A stretch of 64,000 nucleotides of DNA from Saccharum officinarum (GCA_020631735.1 CM036179.1:20575063-20639062), one strand, 5' to 3'. Counted from the first letter of the stretch, positions 20,814 to 34,654 are shown. Notes: generated by a model from the letters alone, not told the origin. Program-made: numbers and translations.

Positions 20814-22772
20814 TCTTGTCTTGAAGGTCAATTACAAAGCCGGAGGAAGGCATTGGGTGCTTGATAGTGGGTGCACTCAACATATGATCGGAGACTCTTG
20901 TATGTTCAATTCAATTGATACAAGTCAAAATGGTGGTTTTGATGCTATCACTTTTTGCAACAACAAGAAAGGTAAGGTCAAGGGGATTGGTAAAATTGCT
21001 ATCTCAAATGACTTGAGCATTTCTAATGTGTTGCTAGTTGAGAGCTTGGACTTCAATCTTTTATCGGTGGCACAACTTTGTGATCTTGGCTTCAAGTGCA
21101 TGTTTGGTAGTGATGATGTTGAAGTCGTAAGTGTTGATGGATCAAATTTGATATTCAAAGGATTTAGACATGGTAGCTTATACTTGGTTGACTTCAATGA
21201 TAGTGAGACACAATTGACATCATGCTTGCTTAGTAAATCTAGTATGGGTTGGTTGTGGCATAGAAGGCTTGGTCATGTTGGAATGAAACAATTGAACAAA
21301 CTTTTAAGGCATGACTTAGTTAGAGGCTTGAAAGATGTCACTTTTGAAAAGGATAAACTATATAGTGCTTGTCAAGCCGGCAAACAAGTTGGAAACACAC
21401 ATCCTAGTAAGAGTGAAATGAGCACATCAAAGGCATTTGAGTTATTGGACATGGACTTGTTTGGGCCAACAACATACACTAGCATTGGTGGCAACAAGTA
21501 TGGTTTTGTGATTGTGGATGACTACACTAGATACACTTGGGTGTTCTTTCTCTATGACAAGAGTGATGTTTATGATCTATTCAAGTCTTTTGTCAAGAGG
21601 GTGCAAAATGAGTTTGAGACTACCATCAAGAAGATTAAAAGTGACAATGGTAGTGAGTTCAAGAACATAAGAATTGAAGATTTGTGTGATGACTTTGGTA
21701 TTGGACATCAATTCTTACCGACATACACTCCTCAATTCAATGGTGTAGTTGAAAGAAAGAATAGAACTTTGATTGACATGGCTAGATCAATGCTTAGTGA
21801 ATACAATGTGAGTCATTTATTTTGGAGTGAAGCCATCAACACGGCTTGCTATTATAGCAATCGTCTCTATTGCCATGGAAAGCTTAGGAAGACACCATAT
21901 GAGCTATTGAATGGAAGAAAGCCCAACATTGCATACTTTAGAGTGTTTGGTTGTAAATGCTATATTCTCAAGAAAGGCACTAGATTGAGCAAGTTTGAAA
22001 AGAAATGTGATGAAGGGTTCTTACTTGGTTATTCTACCACAAGCAAGGCATATAGAGTTTGGAATCTCACTAATGGCACCTTGGAAGAAGTTTATGATGT
22101 TGAGTTTGATGAAACTCAAGGATCTCAAAATGAAGCTCAAAACCTTGATGATGTGAGAGGAGATCAATTGTCAAATGCAATGAAGAACATGAACATTGGT
22201 GATATAAGGCTGATGCAAGTTGATGATGATGATATTCATGTGATCAACCAAAGTGTGCAAATTGATACAAATCAAGCAAGCTCTAGTGGTACTCATGATG
22301 AAGCCCAAGTTCAAGGTCAAACAAGTGGAAGCAATCAACTCCCAATACTCCAACCTACTAGTATTGCAAGAGATCATCCATTGGACCAAATCATTGGTGG
22401 AATTCAAAGTGGTGTTCAAACTAGATCAAGATTAGCATCATTTTGTGAGCATTACTCATTTGTCTCATTAGAAGAACCAAAGAAGATAGAAGATGCATTG
22501 AAAGATTCCGAGTGGGTAAATGCCATGCATGAAGAACTAAACAACTTTGCTAGAAATCAAGTTTGGAAACTTATTAAGAGGCCAAAGAACTATAATGTGA
22601 TTGGCACTAAGTGGGTCTTTAGAAACAAGCAAGATCAAGATGGCATGCTTGTGAGGAACAAAGCAAGATTAGTAGCACAAGGATACACTCAAGTTGAGGG
22701 TCTTGACTTTGGAGAGACATATGCACCTATTGCAAGATTGGAGGCTATTAGAATCTTATTAGCATATGCTTG
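20773..22772 (+). pseudogene. B2 pol, N-terminal part (protease, integrase, start of RT)
   Basis: Open frame overlapping the gag end in the +1 frame. The protease DSG is at 20873-20881 and HRRLGH near 21259. The integrase triad is Asp (21454), Asp (21643), Glu (21751) with D-35-E spacing. RT begins after about 22590 ([28 protein letters not shown]). The frame leaves the element at 22772, where element C interrupts the codons for AYAC in the RT domain; the last residues up to the stop at 22833 are insert sequence. It continues at 53422. Unlike family A, the pol frame is open through the gag stop, so frameshift expression would have been possible. Confidence 0.88.
22768..22772. repeat. Target-site duplication GCTTG, left (element C)
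   Basis: GCTTG precedes TGTAAC and recurs at 53417-53421 (and 37670-37674) after GTTACA. Joining across one copy restores the RT reading frame. Confidence 0.88.
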
Positions 22773-25700
22773 TGTAACGGATCAACGTAATTATACGAGA
22801 TTAAGTAAGAAAATCTTCCACCGAGGCGGTTAATATATCAAACTTAAACCCATATAACCCGAGATTCCATGAAATCATGAGGGATTCCAAACCAACCAAC
22901 ATACAACCAAGATCGTACTGATTTAGCAGCCACAGTTCACATGATACGTAGAGTTCACAATAAAAGTGGAGAACATCGGAGTTCGGAATAAAAGTTATTA
23001 CAACACAGTTCAAAATAACATAGCGGAAGCAAGTAGTTTTACACACACCCTTAGTTCAAATACAGAGCCAGTAGATAGTCATGGTCCACAAAAGCATTAG
23101 ATAAGACGAACAGAGTGACCCTTGCCCAAGGTCCTAGTTGTCGCCCATCGCCAGATACAGACAGTTGGAGCAGTACCCATAGTACATCTGACCATCTGCA
23201 ACAACAATGGGAACAACGCCCTGAGTACGAGAATGTACTCAGCTAGACTTACCTGTCATAAACCAGAAATAAAGGACACTAAGGATCATGCAAGGCTTTA
23301 TAGATTGGACTGGCTTGACTTATTTGCAAAAAGCATAAGTTGTTATTAAAAAAAACTAAACCAGTACTTTTTGCGTCACTTTTAGTATAACCTATTCAAA
23401 CTAGGTAAGCAGTTATTGCTAGAACAATCACTTGATTCATCATTAGCAATCTAGATTACCATATCAGGTTTAGCATTTCCAACATCATTCACTTAACCAT
23501 CAGTGTTCCTTTAATGTTACTACGATGCCATAGCTCGAGTCAAGTGCTCACTAACCGGGAGCGACAGCGATTCGAATCGAATTCCTATCCAGTTGGAGAT
23601 TTATTCCTCACACAAACCTTGTTTCCCCCATCAGGGTCGCGTAGATCACCAATGACACTTTCCAAGAAGCCGCGGGATAACAATCATGGATCGCACTACC
23701 CAGGGACTGCCCGACTGCCAGGACGCACCTTGGGCTCACTCTTCGTGTCCCCATTACACCCTCTTCAACACCAGTCTGCCAACCCGAGTTTATCCTGGCT
23801 CGAAAAGTGTCACTAGCTTCGCGGTCGAAAGGTACTTTATTTGGCCAGCTAAATATGAGGCATGCGTTCAACATGACAAGAGGGACGAGCAACGATCGGT
23901 CCTTAATTGACATAGACGGAATCACTATAGTCCAAAACCCTATAAGACTCCGCCCGATCTTTATTTATCCATCAACACTTGGTTACTTTTTATGATCACA
24001 ATTACAGCTAACCAAAACCCGGTATCCACCTATAACTCGCAGGTGATAGGAAATCACCCGACTTCTACCGGTCTAAGTATGGCTAAGCAATTCACTTGAT
24101 CCTGACCTAACAGGGTGAAAGATAATCCGGTGGCCAAGGTAATAATGCAACAACAGTTTCACTCAACTCCTATAACTTAATGCAACTATATATATAACTA
24201 TAGTTTATGTAGTAAGGAACAACTTTTATAAAATAGGAGACTTAAAATGCTCCGGGGCTTGCCTCTTTCGAACGAGTTAGGATGGTGGTCGACGCACTCT
24301 GGCAGCTCCTCGCCTGACTCTTCTTCCTCAGGCACCTCCTGTGCCTGGGGCTCCTGCTGATCCGTCCAAGCCTGCTCCTCCTGTACTGCTACCTGCAACT
24401 CTTCTTGCGATCCTGTATGATGCAAGTGCATAAGTAACCATGCGAATGATGCATCGGATTGTGGTGGAGTGCTTTGATGACATGAGATGCAGATGAGCAC
24501 ATGGAATGAGCAGTTTGAATATAACTATTTCTTCTACAAGGTAGTCAACGTCATCCAAGAACATGTACCATAAAACATGCACCTTATCCTTCTATTAGTT
24601 AGCCTATCATCTACACATACAAGTGAACCTAAGCTACCAAAGCTTACCAACCTATCTCATCCATAACATCAGCAAGGCACAATGATGCTTCAAAGATACA
24701 CCAAACATATTTTATTTCTCTTAATTTCTCATAAAGAATAATCTTTTATTTCCTATTTAACTAGGATTACACAGCAACACCTATTTCTGGTGTGGATAAA
24801 AATCTACAAAAATTACAGTAGATTACTCTTACCCTATCTAACCTAATGCTAAATTTTCATGAGAATTGCCTATGTAAAATTGCTTGTACAAAATAAACAA
24901 GTTATAGCATAATAATGAGCATGAAATTATTTTGTACTAGAAAAAAGTATCAAACAACAGATTTCACATTTTTCCTATGTTACTAACAGTAAACTAACAT
25001 ACTACAAAAATTATCACATGTATGTTCTATACAAATTTAGCTCTCTACTAAAAATAACAAAGATTATCAATTAAAAGCATTTGAACTACACTTCAAAAAT
25101 TTCTCACAGAACATGCTTCACTAATATTTTTCCTAGAAAGTACATCACTAATAAAGATTAAAGAAACAAGAATCACATTTTTCCCTTCATTATTTTATTT
25201 ACTACATATTTTCTAAGATATTAGCATTTATAGCAATTAAATAAATTTGCATAGCAAAGTGTCACAAAATTAACATGAGCTATTTTTAAACTGTAGATCT
25301 ATTCAAGAGGAACATTTTAAAATTTGTTTCATCATTTTTGGAGCTAAAAAGGGTACACAAATATTTTCCAAGTATTTTCTTTTCCCAAAACAAAATAGAA
25401 ATTCAAAAACTAATTACGGAATTGTTTAACAGGCCAGCCCACTCGGCAACAACGGCCCACGGCCGATTTCTGCCGGAGCGCCGCGCGGGAAAAAGAAAAG
25501 CGGCCCGGTTTGGTGGTTCGGCCCAAGGCCGTTTGGCCCAGAGAGCAGAGAGGGGGGGCGAAGCGCGGGGCGCGGCCACGGGTGCCGGCGTCCCGACGTC
25601 GCGGGGGCGAAGCGGTGGTCGCCGTCGGCCAACGGCCGACCCCCGGCTCTGAGCGGCTACCTCGAGCGTGCATGGCTTCCGCGAAAGGATGGCGAGCACG

Positions 25701-25915
25701 ACAGTGCCAATCAAGGGAAGAAGGAGGGATCGAGGGCGTCGGTGGCGGAGCTCGAGCCCGGCGGCCGACGACGGTGGCGCGCGCGGGAAAAGGAGAAATT
25801 GAGCCTCACCGTCATCGAACAAGGGATACCGAGCCCCGTTCGAAGAAGAGGAGAAGGTGGCGGAGCCGGTGGCGAGATGAATCGGGAGGTGGCGCGGCCG
25901 TGGAGCGGGAACGGC
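22773..25915 (-). mobile_element. Element C, probable solo LTR (minus orientation), left piece
   Basis: The insert has short inverted termini, TGTAAC at 22773 and GTTACA at 53416, and a 5-bp duplication. It contains no recognisable gag or pol. Excluding A2 it is about 3.87 kb. Read on the minus strand it starts TGTAACACCCC, a start known for several plant LTR families. Most of it is AT-rich, with a sharp GC-rich block at about 25430-25915 continuing at 52692-52920. No second terminal copy is present, so a solo LTR is the simplest reading. A Ty3/gypsy origin is only a guess. The ORFs in the GC block look like chance. Confidence 0.65.
25911..25915. repeat. Target-site duplication ACGGC, left (A2)
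   Basis: ACGGC precedes the A2 boundary at 25916. The partner is at 36968-36972 and, in the repeated copy, at 52687-52691. Confidence 0.88.
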
Positions 25916-28187
25916 TGTAAGGTCCTAGATGGCTAGAGGGGGGGTGAATAGCCTATTAAAAATTCTACACAAGCCACTAAGCAAACTTGTTAGAATAACA
26001 AAAGGCGTAAAGCGAGTTTTGCTTAGCCAAGGGTTGTGATGCAAGCCTCCTATCCACAAGTCTAGTAGATTATGATCTCTAGTTCACACAAGTGCTAAGT
26101 CACTAAACTTACACTAGTGAGCAAGCTAACAACACTAGCAAAGGCTACTACTAGAGCTAACACAAGATAATCTAGTAAAAGTAAATGCAAGAGATAGGAT
26201 TGTGAATCTTATACCGACGATGGAGTGAAGATGTTGCCAATCACCAAGATGATATACAATCAATTAATATTGACAACAACACAATATGTAGACCAATCAC
26301 CGGGAGATAAGAGACACAATATTTTTGTTCACCCGGTGTTCACTTGTGCACCGACAAGCTACGTCACCGGTTGTGTCGACCAACACTTAGATGGTTCCTC
26401 GGTGTGACCCTCAAGTCACTTGCCCCTCAAGGCACGCCCCGCAAGGCACCGCAAGACTCCACTCTCAAGTGAGGTAACTCAATGACACGCGCAATCCAAT
26501 AGAGTTGCTTTTGGCGTCCCGCCGAGAAAAGCACAAGAACCTCTTACAAACAACCGGAGGTGGCCAAGAACAATCACCTTCTCTTGCCAACGCCTCCAAC
26601 AATCTCCAAGCCGGCTAGGAGCGGTACTCTCCAAGAGTAACAAGAAATCCACCGGCTAAACCACCCACAAGTGCCACCAGATGCCCTCAAGCTATGCAAT
26701 GCACTTTGGGATCACTCAATCTCACTTTTGATTTGCAAACAAGCAAGGGAGATGAGTGGGAGGAGTTGCTTTTGCTCAAAGGATGCACAAGAGTGTTAGA
26801 AATGCCAAGCCGCCTCCCCAAGGGCCGGCCAACGAGTATTTATAAGCACCCCAAACAAATAGAGCCGTTGCAACTCCACTGACCGTTTTTTCGGGACGAC
26901 CGGACGCGCCGGTCGAAACTGACCGGACGCGCTCAACCGCGTCCGGTCCTCCAACGGTCACTGCGCCAACGGTCAAATCCCATGACCGGACGCGCCTCTC
27001 AACCGACCGGACGCGCCGGTCGCACAGCACCGCGCGCGCGAAGCAATGACCGGACGCGCCCCTCGCAACGACCGGACGCGCCGATCCGCACAGCACCCGC
27101 GCCGCGAAACAACGACCGGACGCGCTCCTCGCAACGACCGGACGCGACAGTGCCAGCGTCCGGTCGGAGTCCAGTAAGCTCCTTCAACGATCGGACGCGT
27201 CCGATCATGTGTGACCGGACGCGCCCCGCGTCCGATCGTCCTCTGTGAACCTCAGTTCCTTCTGGGCGCATGACCGGACGCGCCGGTCCCGCGAGTGACC
27301 GGACGCGCCGGTTGCAAACCCTAGCACCCGAGCGCCTGATACCGCGCTGTACTGACCGGACGCGTCCGGTCACACCGTGACCGCGTCCGGTGCAGCGTCC
27401 GGTCACCTCAGTGACCCCGTTCGCCTCCGTTTCTTTTCCAACTTCCGGCGTAGTGGAAAATAGGCATTTCATTTCCCCGAAATCGCCTGAATCCCGCGCT
27501 CGCACGCTCGGCGGGAGGGAGAGAGGAACCCAAACCCCTCTCTACCCGCAAACCACAGCGTGACTAACGCCACCTTTGCAAATGTGCCAACACCATCAAG
27601 TGTACATCTCCATGTGCTTGTGTGTTAGCATTTTCTCAATCATTTTCAAAGGTTTTCCAATTAGCTCACTAGGCCCTACATGCAATGCACTTCATGAAAT
27701 CACCTAGTGGCACCCGTGCGTCGAATAACCGATAAGACTTCCCCTCTTAATAGTTCGGCTATCGACCCTAAACCACTCACACCCTCTATGGTGTCTTGAG
27801 TGTAAAACAAAATGGCCCTATGGTTATACCTTTGCCTTGAGCCCATTTTGTTTCTTCAAATGATATGATCCACTTCATATCATCACATGACCGTCTCGAT
27901 CCATCGACCTTGACTTCACTTGCTCTTCACCGTTGCATTGGTCCGTCGGTGCCAAGTCTTGCTCAAGCTTCGCCATCGCATGGTCCTTCGCTTCGAAGCC
28001 TCGACTTGCCCTTCACCTTCACAACCGGTCCATCGAGCCAAGCCTCATCTTGGTCTTCACCATCTTGGTCATATGAGTCAATGTCATGTCTCATATGCAA
28101 TGACCACCTTTATCTAAAACATCCACTTAGATACAAAGGTTAGTCCTAGGTTTCATCAATTAGCCAAAACCAAACTAGGGACTTTCA
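25916..28187 (-). repeat. A2 3' LTR
   Basis: 2,272 bp, reverse of TGAAAG...TTACA. The TATA box (minus) is at 26837-26844 and the palindromic array at about 26895-27415. This copy carries several variants not found in the 5' LTR at 34715-36967 but present in the 5' LTR at 50415-52686. Confidence 0.92.
26895..27415 (-). repeat. Palindromic array in the A2 3' LTR
   Basis: Dense GACCGGACGCG half-sites on the plus strand, with palindromes GATCGGACGCGTCCGATC near 27188 and GACCGGACGCGTCCGGTC near 27355. Better preserved than the B2 array. Confidence 0.85.
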
Positions 28188-28188
28188 A

Positions 28189-28201
28189 TCTCCCCCTTTT
28201 T
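28189..28201 (-). promoter_or_regulatory. Polypurine tract, A2
   Basis: Minus-strand AAAAAGGGGGAGA directly before the 3' LTR. Confidence 0.85.
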
Positions 28202-29386
28202 GGTAATTGATGACAACCCTCACAAAGATGATTTTGATAATAAAAGTTTTGAACTTGTCATACTTGTCCAATCATTTTGCTCATAAGTCAAGTTTGGACA
28301 ATTATCACAAGCTCGGTTTTGGTAGCATTAGCTCCCCCTACATATGTGCATAGAGTTTGGATTGAAAGCTTTGCACATATGCATGGATAGAAGTGTTGGG
28401 AGAGTAATTCTACCAAAATGATGCTAAGGTGTAAGAAATGGACCTTTGAAGCGTGATACCAATCGGAGTTGCCTTTTACACCATCCTTAGCATCATGAAG
28501 TAACTAGACATCCATCAAAACTCAAGAACCCCGTGAGATCAACATTATATGTAAAGGTTCTTGGACCACTTGTAAAGCTTTAGGCAAGTCTAGATACCAC
28601 ATGTAAACTATTCCTATGCATGCTAGTAGATCATTTCATCATCCAATTTCTATACTAGCATTGCACCACACAAGCATGTATATTGAATTTAAATACATGT
28701 GCAATGAGCAAGTCATATGAGAATGCACAAACAAATGCAACAACTTTGTTTATGAGCTTGCTCCCCCTACTTGTGTGCATCAACAAATTTTATTTACCCC
28801 TTTATCAAGTTGAATCATCTTTTTCTCTCATAAATTTTATTTACCCCTTTATCAAGTTGAATCATCTTTATCAAGTTGAATCATCTTTTTCTCTCCCCCT
28901 TTGTCAACAACTTACCCAAAAAGGGATCAAATTGTGGAGAGAAGGAAAAGTGTTTGATGGAGTAGCTTGAAATTAATTCGATACCATATGTAAGATTAAA
29001 AAAAATTTATCAAATTTGGTTTAACCTAGAATACTTGCCAAAGATATTTAATTCGATTTGAACCAAAGACAAGCTTCTTCACTCCTCAAAATAAGGGTTA
29101 TCTTGCCTATGTTGAATTAAACATTTATAGCAAATCTTCTAAATTCAATACTAGGTTTACAAGCTCACAAACATGTCATATGCCACCACTAGATCAAAAT
29201 AAGCATAGAAGCAATAGTGGTAACATATATCCATCAAATTCATTTGATTTATCATGAATGCTTATGCATACCACTTATTATGTCTACATGCTCTATCAAG
29301 TCCTTAGCATAGGATGAAAGACATGTCAATCAATTTTACCTTGCAATGTCAAAGGAGAGGCATGTCAATAAGTGGGTGGGGTGCAT
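28202..29386 (-). other. A2 pol-3' LTR spacer
   Basis: No ORF of note. It holds the reverse of the tandem repeat at about 28795-28890, here with an extra partial unit, and further polypurine runs (28332, 28760, 28903). Confidence 0.7.
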
Positions 29387-32300
29387 TCAACTCATGTTTG
29401 AGAAATCAAGAATGTTCAATTCATTCCTTAGCTTGCAAAACCTCTTTTCATCAAGTGGCTTAGTGAGAATATCGGCAAGTTGATCATCGGTGCCAACACT
29501 TTCAATGGCAATATCTCCCTTTTGTTGATGATCTCTAATGAAATGGTGTCTTATGTCAATATGCTTTGTTCTTCCATGTTGAACCGGGTTTTGTATCATC
29601 TTGATTGCACTCTCATTATCACATAGCAACGGCACATTCTTGAAATTGAGGCCATAATCCTTCAAAGTTGATTTCATCCATAGCAATTGTGCACAACAAC
29701 TCCCCGCACTCACATATTCGGCTTCGGCGGTAGAGATTGCCACACTATTTTGTTTCTTTGAGGACCATGACACAAGTGATCTTCCAAGTAATTGACATGT
29801 GCCACTTGTGCTCTTTCTATTGATCTTGCAACCCCCATAGTCGGAGTCCGAATATCCAATCAATTCAAACTTTGACCCCTTGGGATACCATAGTCCAACA
29901 TCTCTTGTTTGCTTCAAGTACCTCAATATTCTCTTTGCGGCCGTGAGATGACTTTCTCTAGGTGAGGCTTGATATCTAGCATACATGCAAACACTAAACA
30001 TGACATCCGGCCTTGATGCGGTGACATAGAGTAGACTTCCAATCAAAGATCGATATTCCTTTTGATTCACCATTTTGCCATCAAGATCACTATCCAAATT
30101 GCCATTTGTGCCCATTGGAGTTGAAATTTGCTTTGCATCTTGCATTCCAAACTTCTTCAACATGTCCCTTATGTATTTCCCTTGACTCACAAATGTTCCA
30201 TTCTTCAATTGCTTGACTTGGAGACCAAGGAAGTAGCTAAGTTCACCAATCATAGACATTTCAAACTCTTTGGCCATCATAGCACCAAATTCTTCACAAT
30301 AAGCTTGATCGGTTGATCCAAAGATGATGTCATCAACATATATTTGCACTATGAATAGATCATTTCCAATCTTCTTGGTGAATAGAGTTGTATCAACCTT
30401 GCCCATCTTGAATCCCTTAGAGAGAAGAAATCCCTTAGCCTCTCATACCATGCTCTAGGTGCTTGCTTTAAGCCATATAAAGCCTTCTTCAACTTGTACA
30501 CATGGTTGGGTTTCTTGTCATCTTCAAATCCGGGCGGTTGCTCAACAAAGACTAACTCATTGATGATCCCATTGAGAAATGCACTTTTGACATCCATTTG
30601 ATATAGTTTGATATTGTGTGCACAAGCATAAGCCAATAGAATCCTTATTGCCTCCAATCTTGCCACGGGAGCATATGTCTCATCATAGTCAAGACCTTCA
30701 ACTTGAGTGTAACCTTGAGCAACTAGTCTTGCTTTGTTTCTCACTACAATGCCATCTTGATCTTGCTTATTTTTAAACACCCATTTGGTTCCAATCACAT
30801 TGTAGTCATTTGGCCTTTCTACCAATTCCCAAACATCATTTCTTGTGAAATTGTTAAGCTCTTCTTGCATAGCCATGATCCAATCGGCATCCCTCAAAGC
30901 TTCTTCTATCTTCTTTGGTTCTATGGTTGACACAAATGATGCATGCTCACAAAACATAGTCAATCTTGATCTTGTTTGCACACCACTTCTAATATCACCA
31001 ATAATACTATTAATGGGGTGATCTCTTGCAACATGTTGTGGTTGGAGTACTTGCACTTGATTGCTTGAGCTTGGTTGATCACTTGATGTATCTTGATGAG
31101 ATGAACTAGCACCATGATCTTGCACTTGAGAGTCACTAACTAGCTTGAATGGTGAATTTAGCACTTGATCTTTATCATCATCTTGAATATCAATTACTTG
31201 CTTTGCTCTAATGTCTCCAATGTCCATGTTCTTCATTGCTTCCATTAATAGAGTTCCACCAATATCATCTAGATTTTCTTCTTCATCTTGAGACCCATTG
31301 GTTTCATCAAATTGCACATCATGGACTTCTTCTAGAATGCCACTTGAGTTGTTCCAAACTCTATAAGCTTTGCTTGTAGTTGAATAACCAAGTAGGAACC
31401 CCTCATCACATCTCTTGTCAAACTTCCCAAATCTAGTGCCCTTCTTCAAGATATAGCATTTGCAACCAAACACCCTAAAGTAAGAAATATTTGGCTTTCT
31501 TCCATGAAGTAACTCATATGGGGTCTTCTCTAGCAATGGATGACAATATAGTCTATTGATGTAGTAGCAAGCGGTATTGATTGCTTCATCCCAAAATGAT
31601 TGACTCACATTGTACTCATGAAGCATTGATCTAGCCATATCAAGCAATGTTCTATTCTTCCTCTCAACTAGGCCATTTGATTGTGGAGTGTACTTGGCCG
31701 AGAATTGATGTCCAATACCATAATGATCACAAAGTTCTTCAATTCTTGTATTCTTGAACTCACTTCCATTGTCACTTCTCACTTTCTTGATTCTAATCTC
31801 AAACTCATTGTGAACTCTAGTGAGAAATGTCTTGAAGGTGTCAAACACTTCACTTTTGTCACTAAGAAAGAATACCCATGTGAATCTTGTGAAGTCATCC
31901 ACTATGACAAAGCCATACTTGTTGCCGCCTATGCTTGTATATGTTGTTGGTCCAAATAGATCCATGTGCATCAATTCAAATGCTTTGCATGTGCTCATTG
32001 TACTCTTCTTTGGATGTGAGCTTCCAACTTGCTTTCCGGCTTGACATGCACTACAAAGCTTATTCTTCTCAAATTCAACATCTTTCAAACCATTGACAAG
32101 ATTGTGAGTTGTAAGCTTCTTCAATTGTTTCATGCCAACATGACCAAGCCTTCTATGCCAAAGCCAACCCATGCTTGATTTGGAGACTAAGCAAGTTGTC
32201 AAAGAAGTTTCTCTAGCATTGAAGTCAACTAGGTAGAGATTCTCATATCTAAAGCCCTTGAATGCCACATTTGAACCATCCACACTAATAACTTCCACAT

Positions 32301-32586
32301 CATCAACCCCAAAGATGCATTTGTAGCCTAGATCACATATTTGTGCCACGGATAGAAGATTGAAATCCAAACTTTCAACTAGCAACACATTGGAGATACT
32401 CATATCATTTGATATTGCAATCTTGCCCAAGCCAATAACCTTGCCTTTCTTGTTATTGCCAAATGTGATAGAATCAACACCACTATCATTGTCATTGATT
32501 GAATCAAACATTCTTGATGTACCGGTCATGTGTTGAGTGCACCCACTATCAATAATCCAATGCCTTCCTCCGGCTTTGTAATTGAC
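29387..32586 (-). pseudogene. A2 pol (one frameshift in RT)
   Basis: Minus-strand pol with all copia domains. Open frames are 30349-32529 (protease end, integrase, most of RT) and 29387-30406 (YVDD at 30329-30340, RNase H, KPLDEKR end), joined by a one-base loss near 30425. The same loss appears in the other copy of this locus (near 46130), so this break seems real. The TAG immediately before the pol frame is present as in A1. Confidence 0.88.
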
Positions 32587-32597
32587 CTACAAGCAAA

Positions 32598-34654
32598 TCA
32601 ATGAAGCTTAGGTACCCATTTTTGCTTGGGTCCTTGTAGGTTAGTAACTAAGCTCTTTGGTACCCAAATAGCCTTCTTCTTTGGGCCCACAATTGGTGTA
32701 CCAACAAACTTAGCTTGCACACCCTTCACACCTTTGGTAAGCACATAGCAAGAATCAAAAGGTATAGCATTAACAAATTTCTTGCTTTGGTTCTTTTTAT
32801 TACAATTATGCTCTAGGTGCCCAACTTGCTTGCATCTATTGCAAAACCGACCATTGCTCTTCACAAAGCTAGGCTTTGGAGTTGCAAAGGCCGACTTGCC
32901 TTTCTTGGGGTGTAGCCTAATCCCTCTTTGTTAAGAGAGAACCTTTGGCTACCCAAGCACTTAAGCAAGCGGGCCTCACCACCATAGGCCTTGCCTAGGG
33001 CGTGAGTGAGCTCATCCACCTCTCTCTTGAGAGTCTCATTCTCAACCATTAGTGAGGCATCACAAGTGAAACCATCACTAGTAGTAGAGGTAGAGTTGGT
33101 GGTGGTGGATGAAGAGCTACAAGAAGGATTAGCATTTGACATGATGATAGGTTCATTAAAGGATTCATAATTATATCACATGTAACACCTATATCACATG
33201 ATACAACAACCTCCTTCTTTTCTTGTTGCTCAAGTAGCAATGAGTGAGCCTTTTCAAGCTTGGAATGAGCCTTACCAAGATCCTCATGGTCTTCCACTAG
33301 ACTCTCATGAGTGGTCTTAAGCTCACCAAGAACTTTCTCAAGTATTGCTACTTTCATTGAAAGCTTCTTGCACTCCTTGTTCTTGGCAATAGCTATGTCT
33401 CTAGTTTGTTGCAACAAGTCATATAGTTGTTCTTTAGTTGGTTCATCATCATCATCATTTTCATTATCATATTTATCATTATCACTATCATGAACATATT
33501 CCATTTCACTTTCATCATCACTTTCATCATATAATACCTTAGCTTCTTTGGCCATGAAGCATGAAGAGGATGAATCAAATAGTAAAGGCTTCTTGTTAAT
33601 AGCAATGGAAGCAAAAGCCTTGTTGGATGATTCTTCTTCTTCTTCATCATCACTTTCCAAGTGGCCACATAGACTCCATTCTTGCCTTTCTTGAATGTTA
33701 TCTTGGCTTCTTTCTTTTTCTTCTCAAACTTGCCCCTCTTGTTGTTCTTCTTCTTATCATAGGGACATTCGGCTTGAAGATGTTCGGTGCTATCACAATT
33801 GAAGCACCTCCTTTGTTGCTCATTGCTCTTGAAGTTGTCATTTCTCTTTTTGAAGCCTCTTCTCTTAATGAACATGTGACCATTTTCTTGACTACAAAAG
33901 CAAATGCCTCATCATCAATTTCATAATCTTCATCTTCACTATTGTCTTCTTCTTCAATGATGGTAGCTTTGCCCTTGGAGGAGATGGCCTTGAACGCCAC
34001 GGTCTTCTTCTTCTTTTCATCTTCCACCTTCTCCTTGTCATCAACATCTTGATCATATTTGTCATAGGTTAATACTTCACCAAGCAAATCATTAGGCTTC
34101 ATTGCTTCAAGCCCATCTCTTTGCAACATCATGATCAACATCTTGAATCTTCTAGGTAAGCTCAATAAGAACTTGTGACAAAAATCTTGATCTTGAGTCT
34201 TGTGCCCTAAGCTCTTGAGATCATTGACTATCACTTGCAATCTATGAAACATTTCAATGATTGTTTCATCATCCTTTTTCTTGAAGTTCTCAAACTCACT
34301 CTTGAGCCCATATAGCTTGGCACTCTTCACAACCTTAGTGCCTTCATATGTCTCACTCAACCTTGTCCATACTTCACTAGCCAATTCCAAATCTTTGATG
34401 CCCTCAAACACTTTTGTGTCAATACCATTATAGAGTGTATTGAGAGCCATTCTATTGCATGTTCTATTTGCTCTATCTTCATCGGTGAGATGATTGGGAT
34501 CAATGATAGCAAAATCATTCTCGGTGACTTGCAATACTCTCTCATGAATAGAACCAAGGTACATTGTCATCTTTCTCTTCCAATGAGCAAAAGAACTAAC
34601 ACCATCAAAGAACGGTGGCTTGCCCCCAACATGATTGAACACAATTTGAGCCAT
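32598..34654 (-). pseudogene. A2 gag, left copy (several frameshifts)
   Basis: Gag on the minus strand from the ATG at 34654 to the stop at 32598. The N-terminal 300 or so residues are open. Breaks occur near 33885 (one C missing in GTGACCATTTTC), 33658, 33165 and 32912. The copy at 48297-50354 keeps the frame at the first two places, so part of this is consensus error. Both CCHC knuckles are identifiable (about 33770 and 32835). Confidence 0.83.

Noticed and set aside
25403..25920. Several 60-140-codon ORFs in the GC-rich block of element C
   Set aside because: Low-complexity Arg/Ala/Gly composition on both strands, no start context and no recognisable domain.
26999..27505. 168-codon minus-strand ORF with repeated RPVTGRVRS-like residues (also at 51498-52004)
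   Set aside because: It is a translation of the LTR palindromic array; the residue repeat follows the DNA repeat and the frame is not kept in other LTRs.
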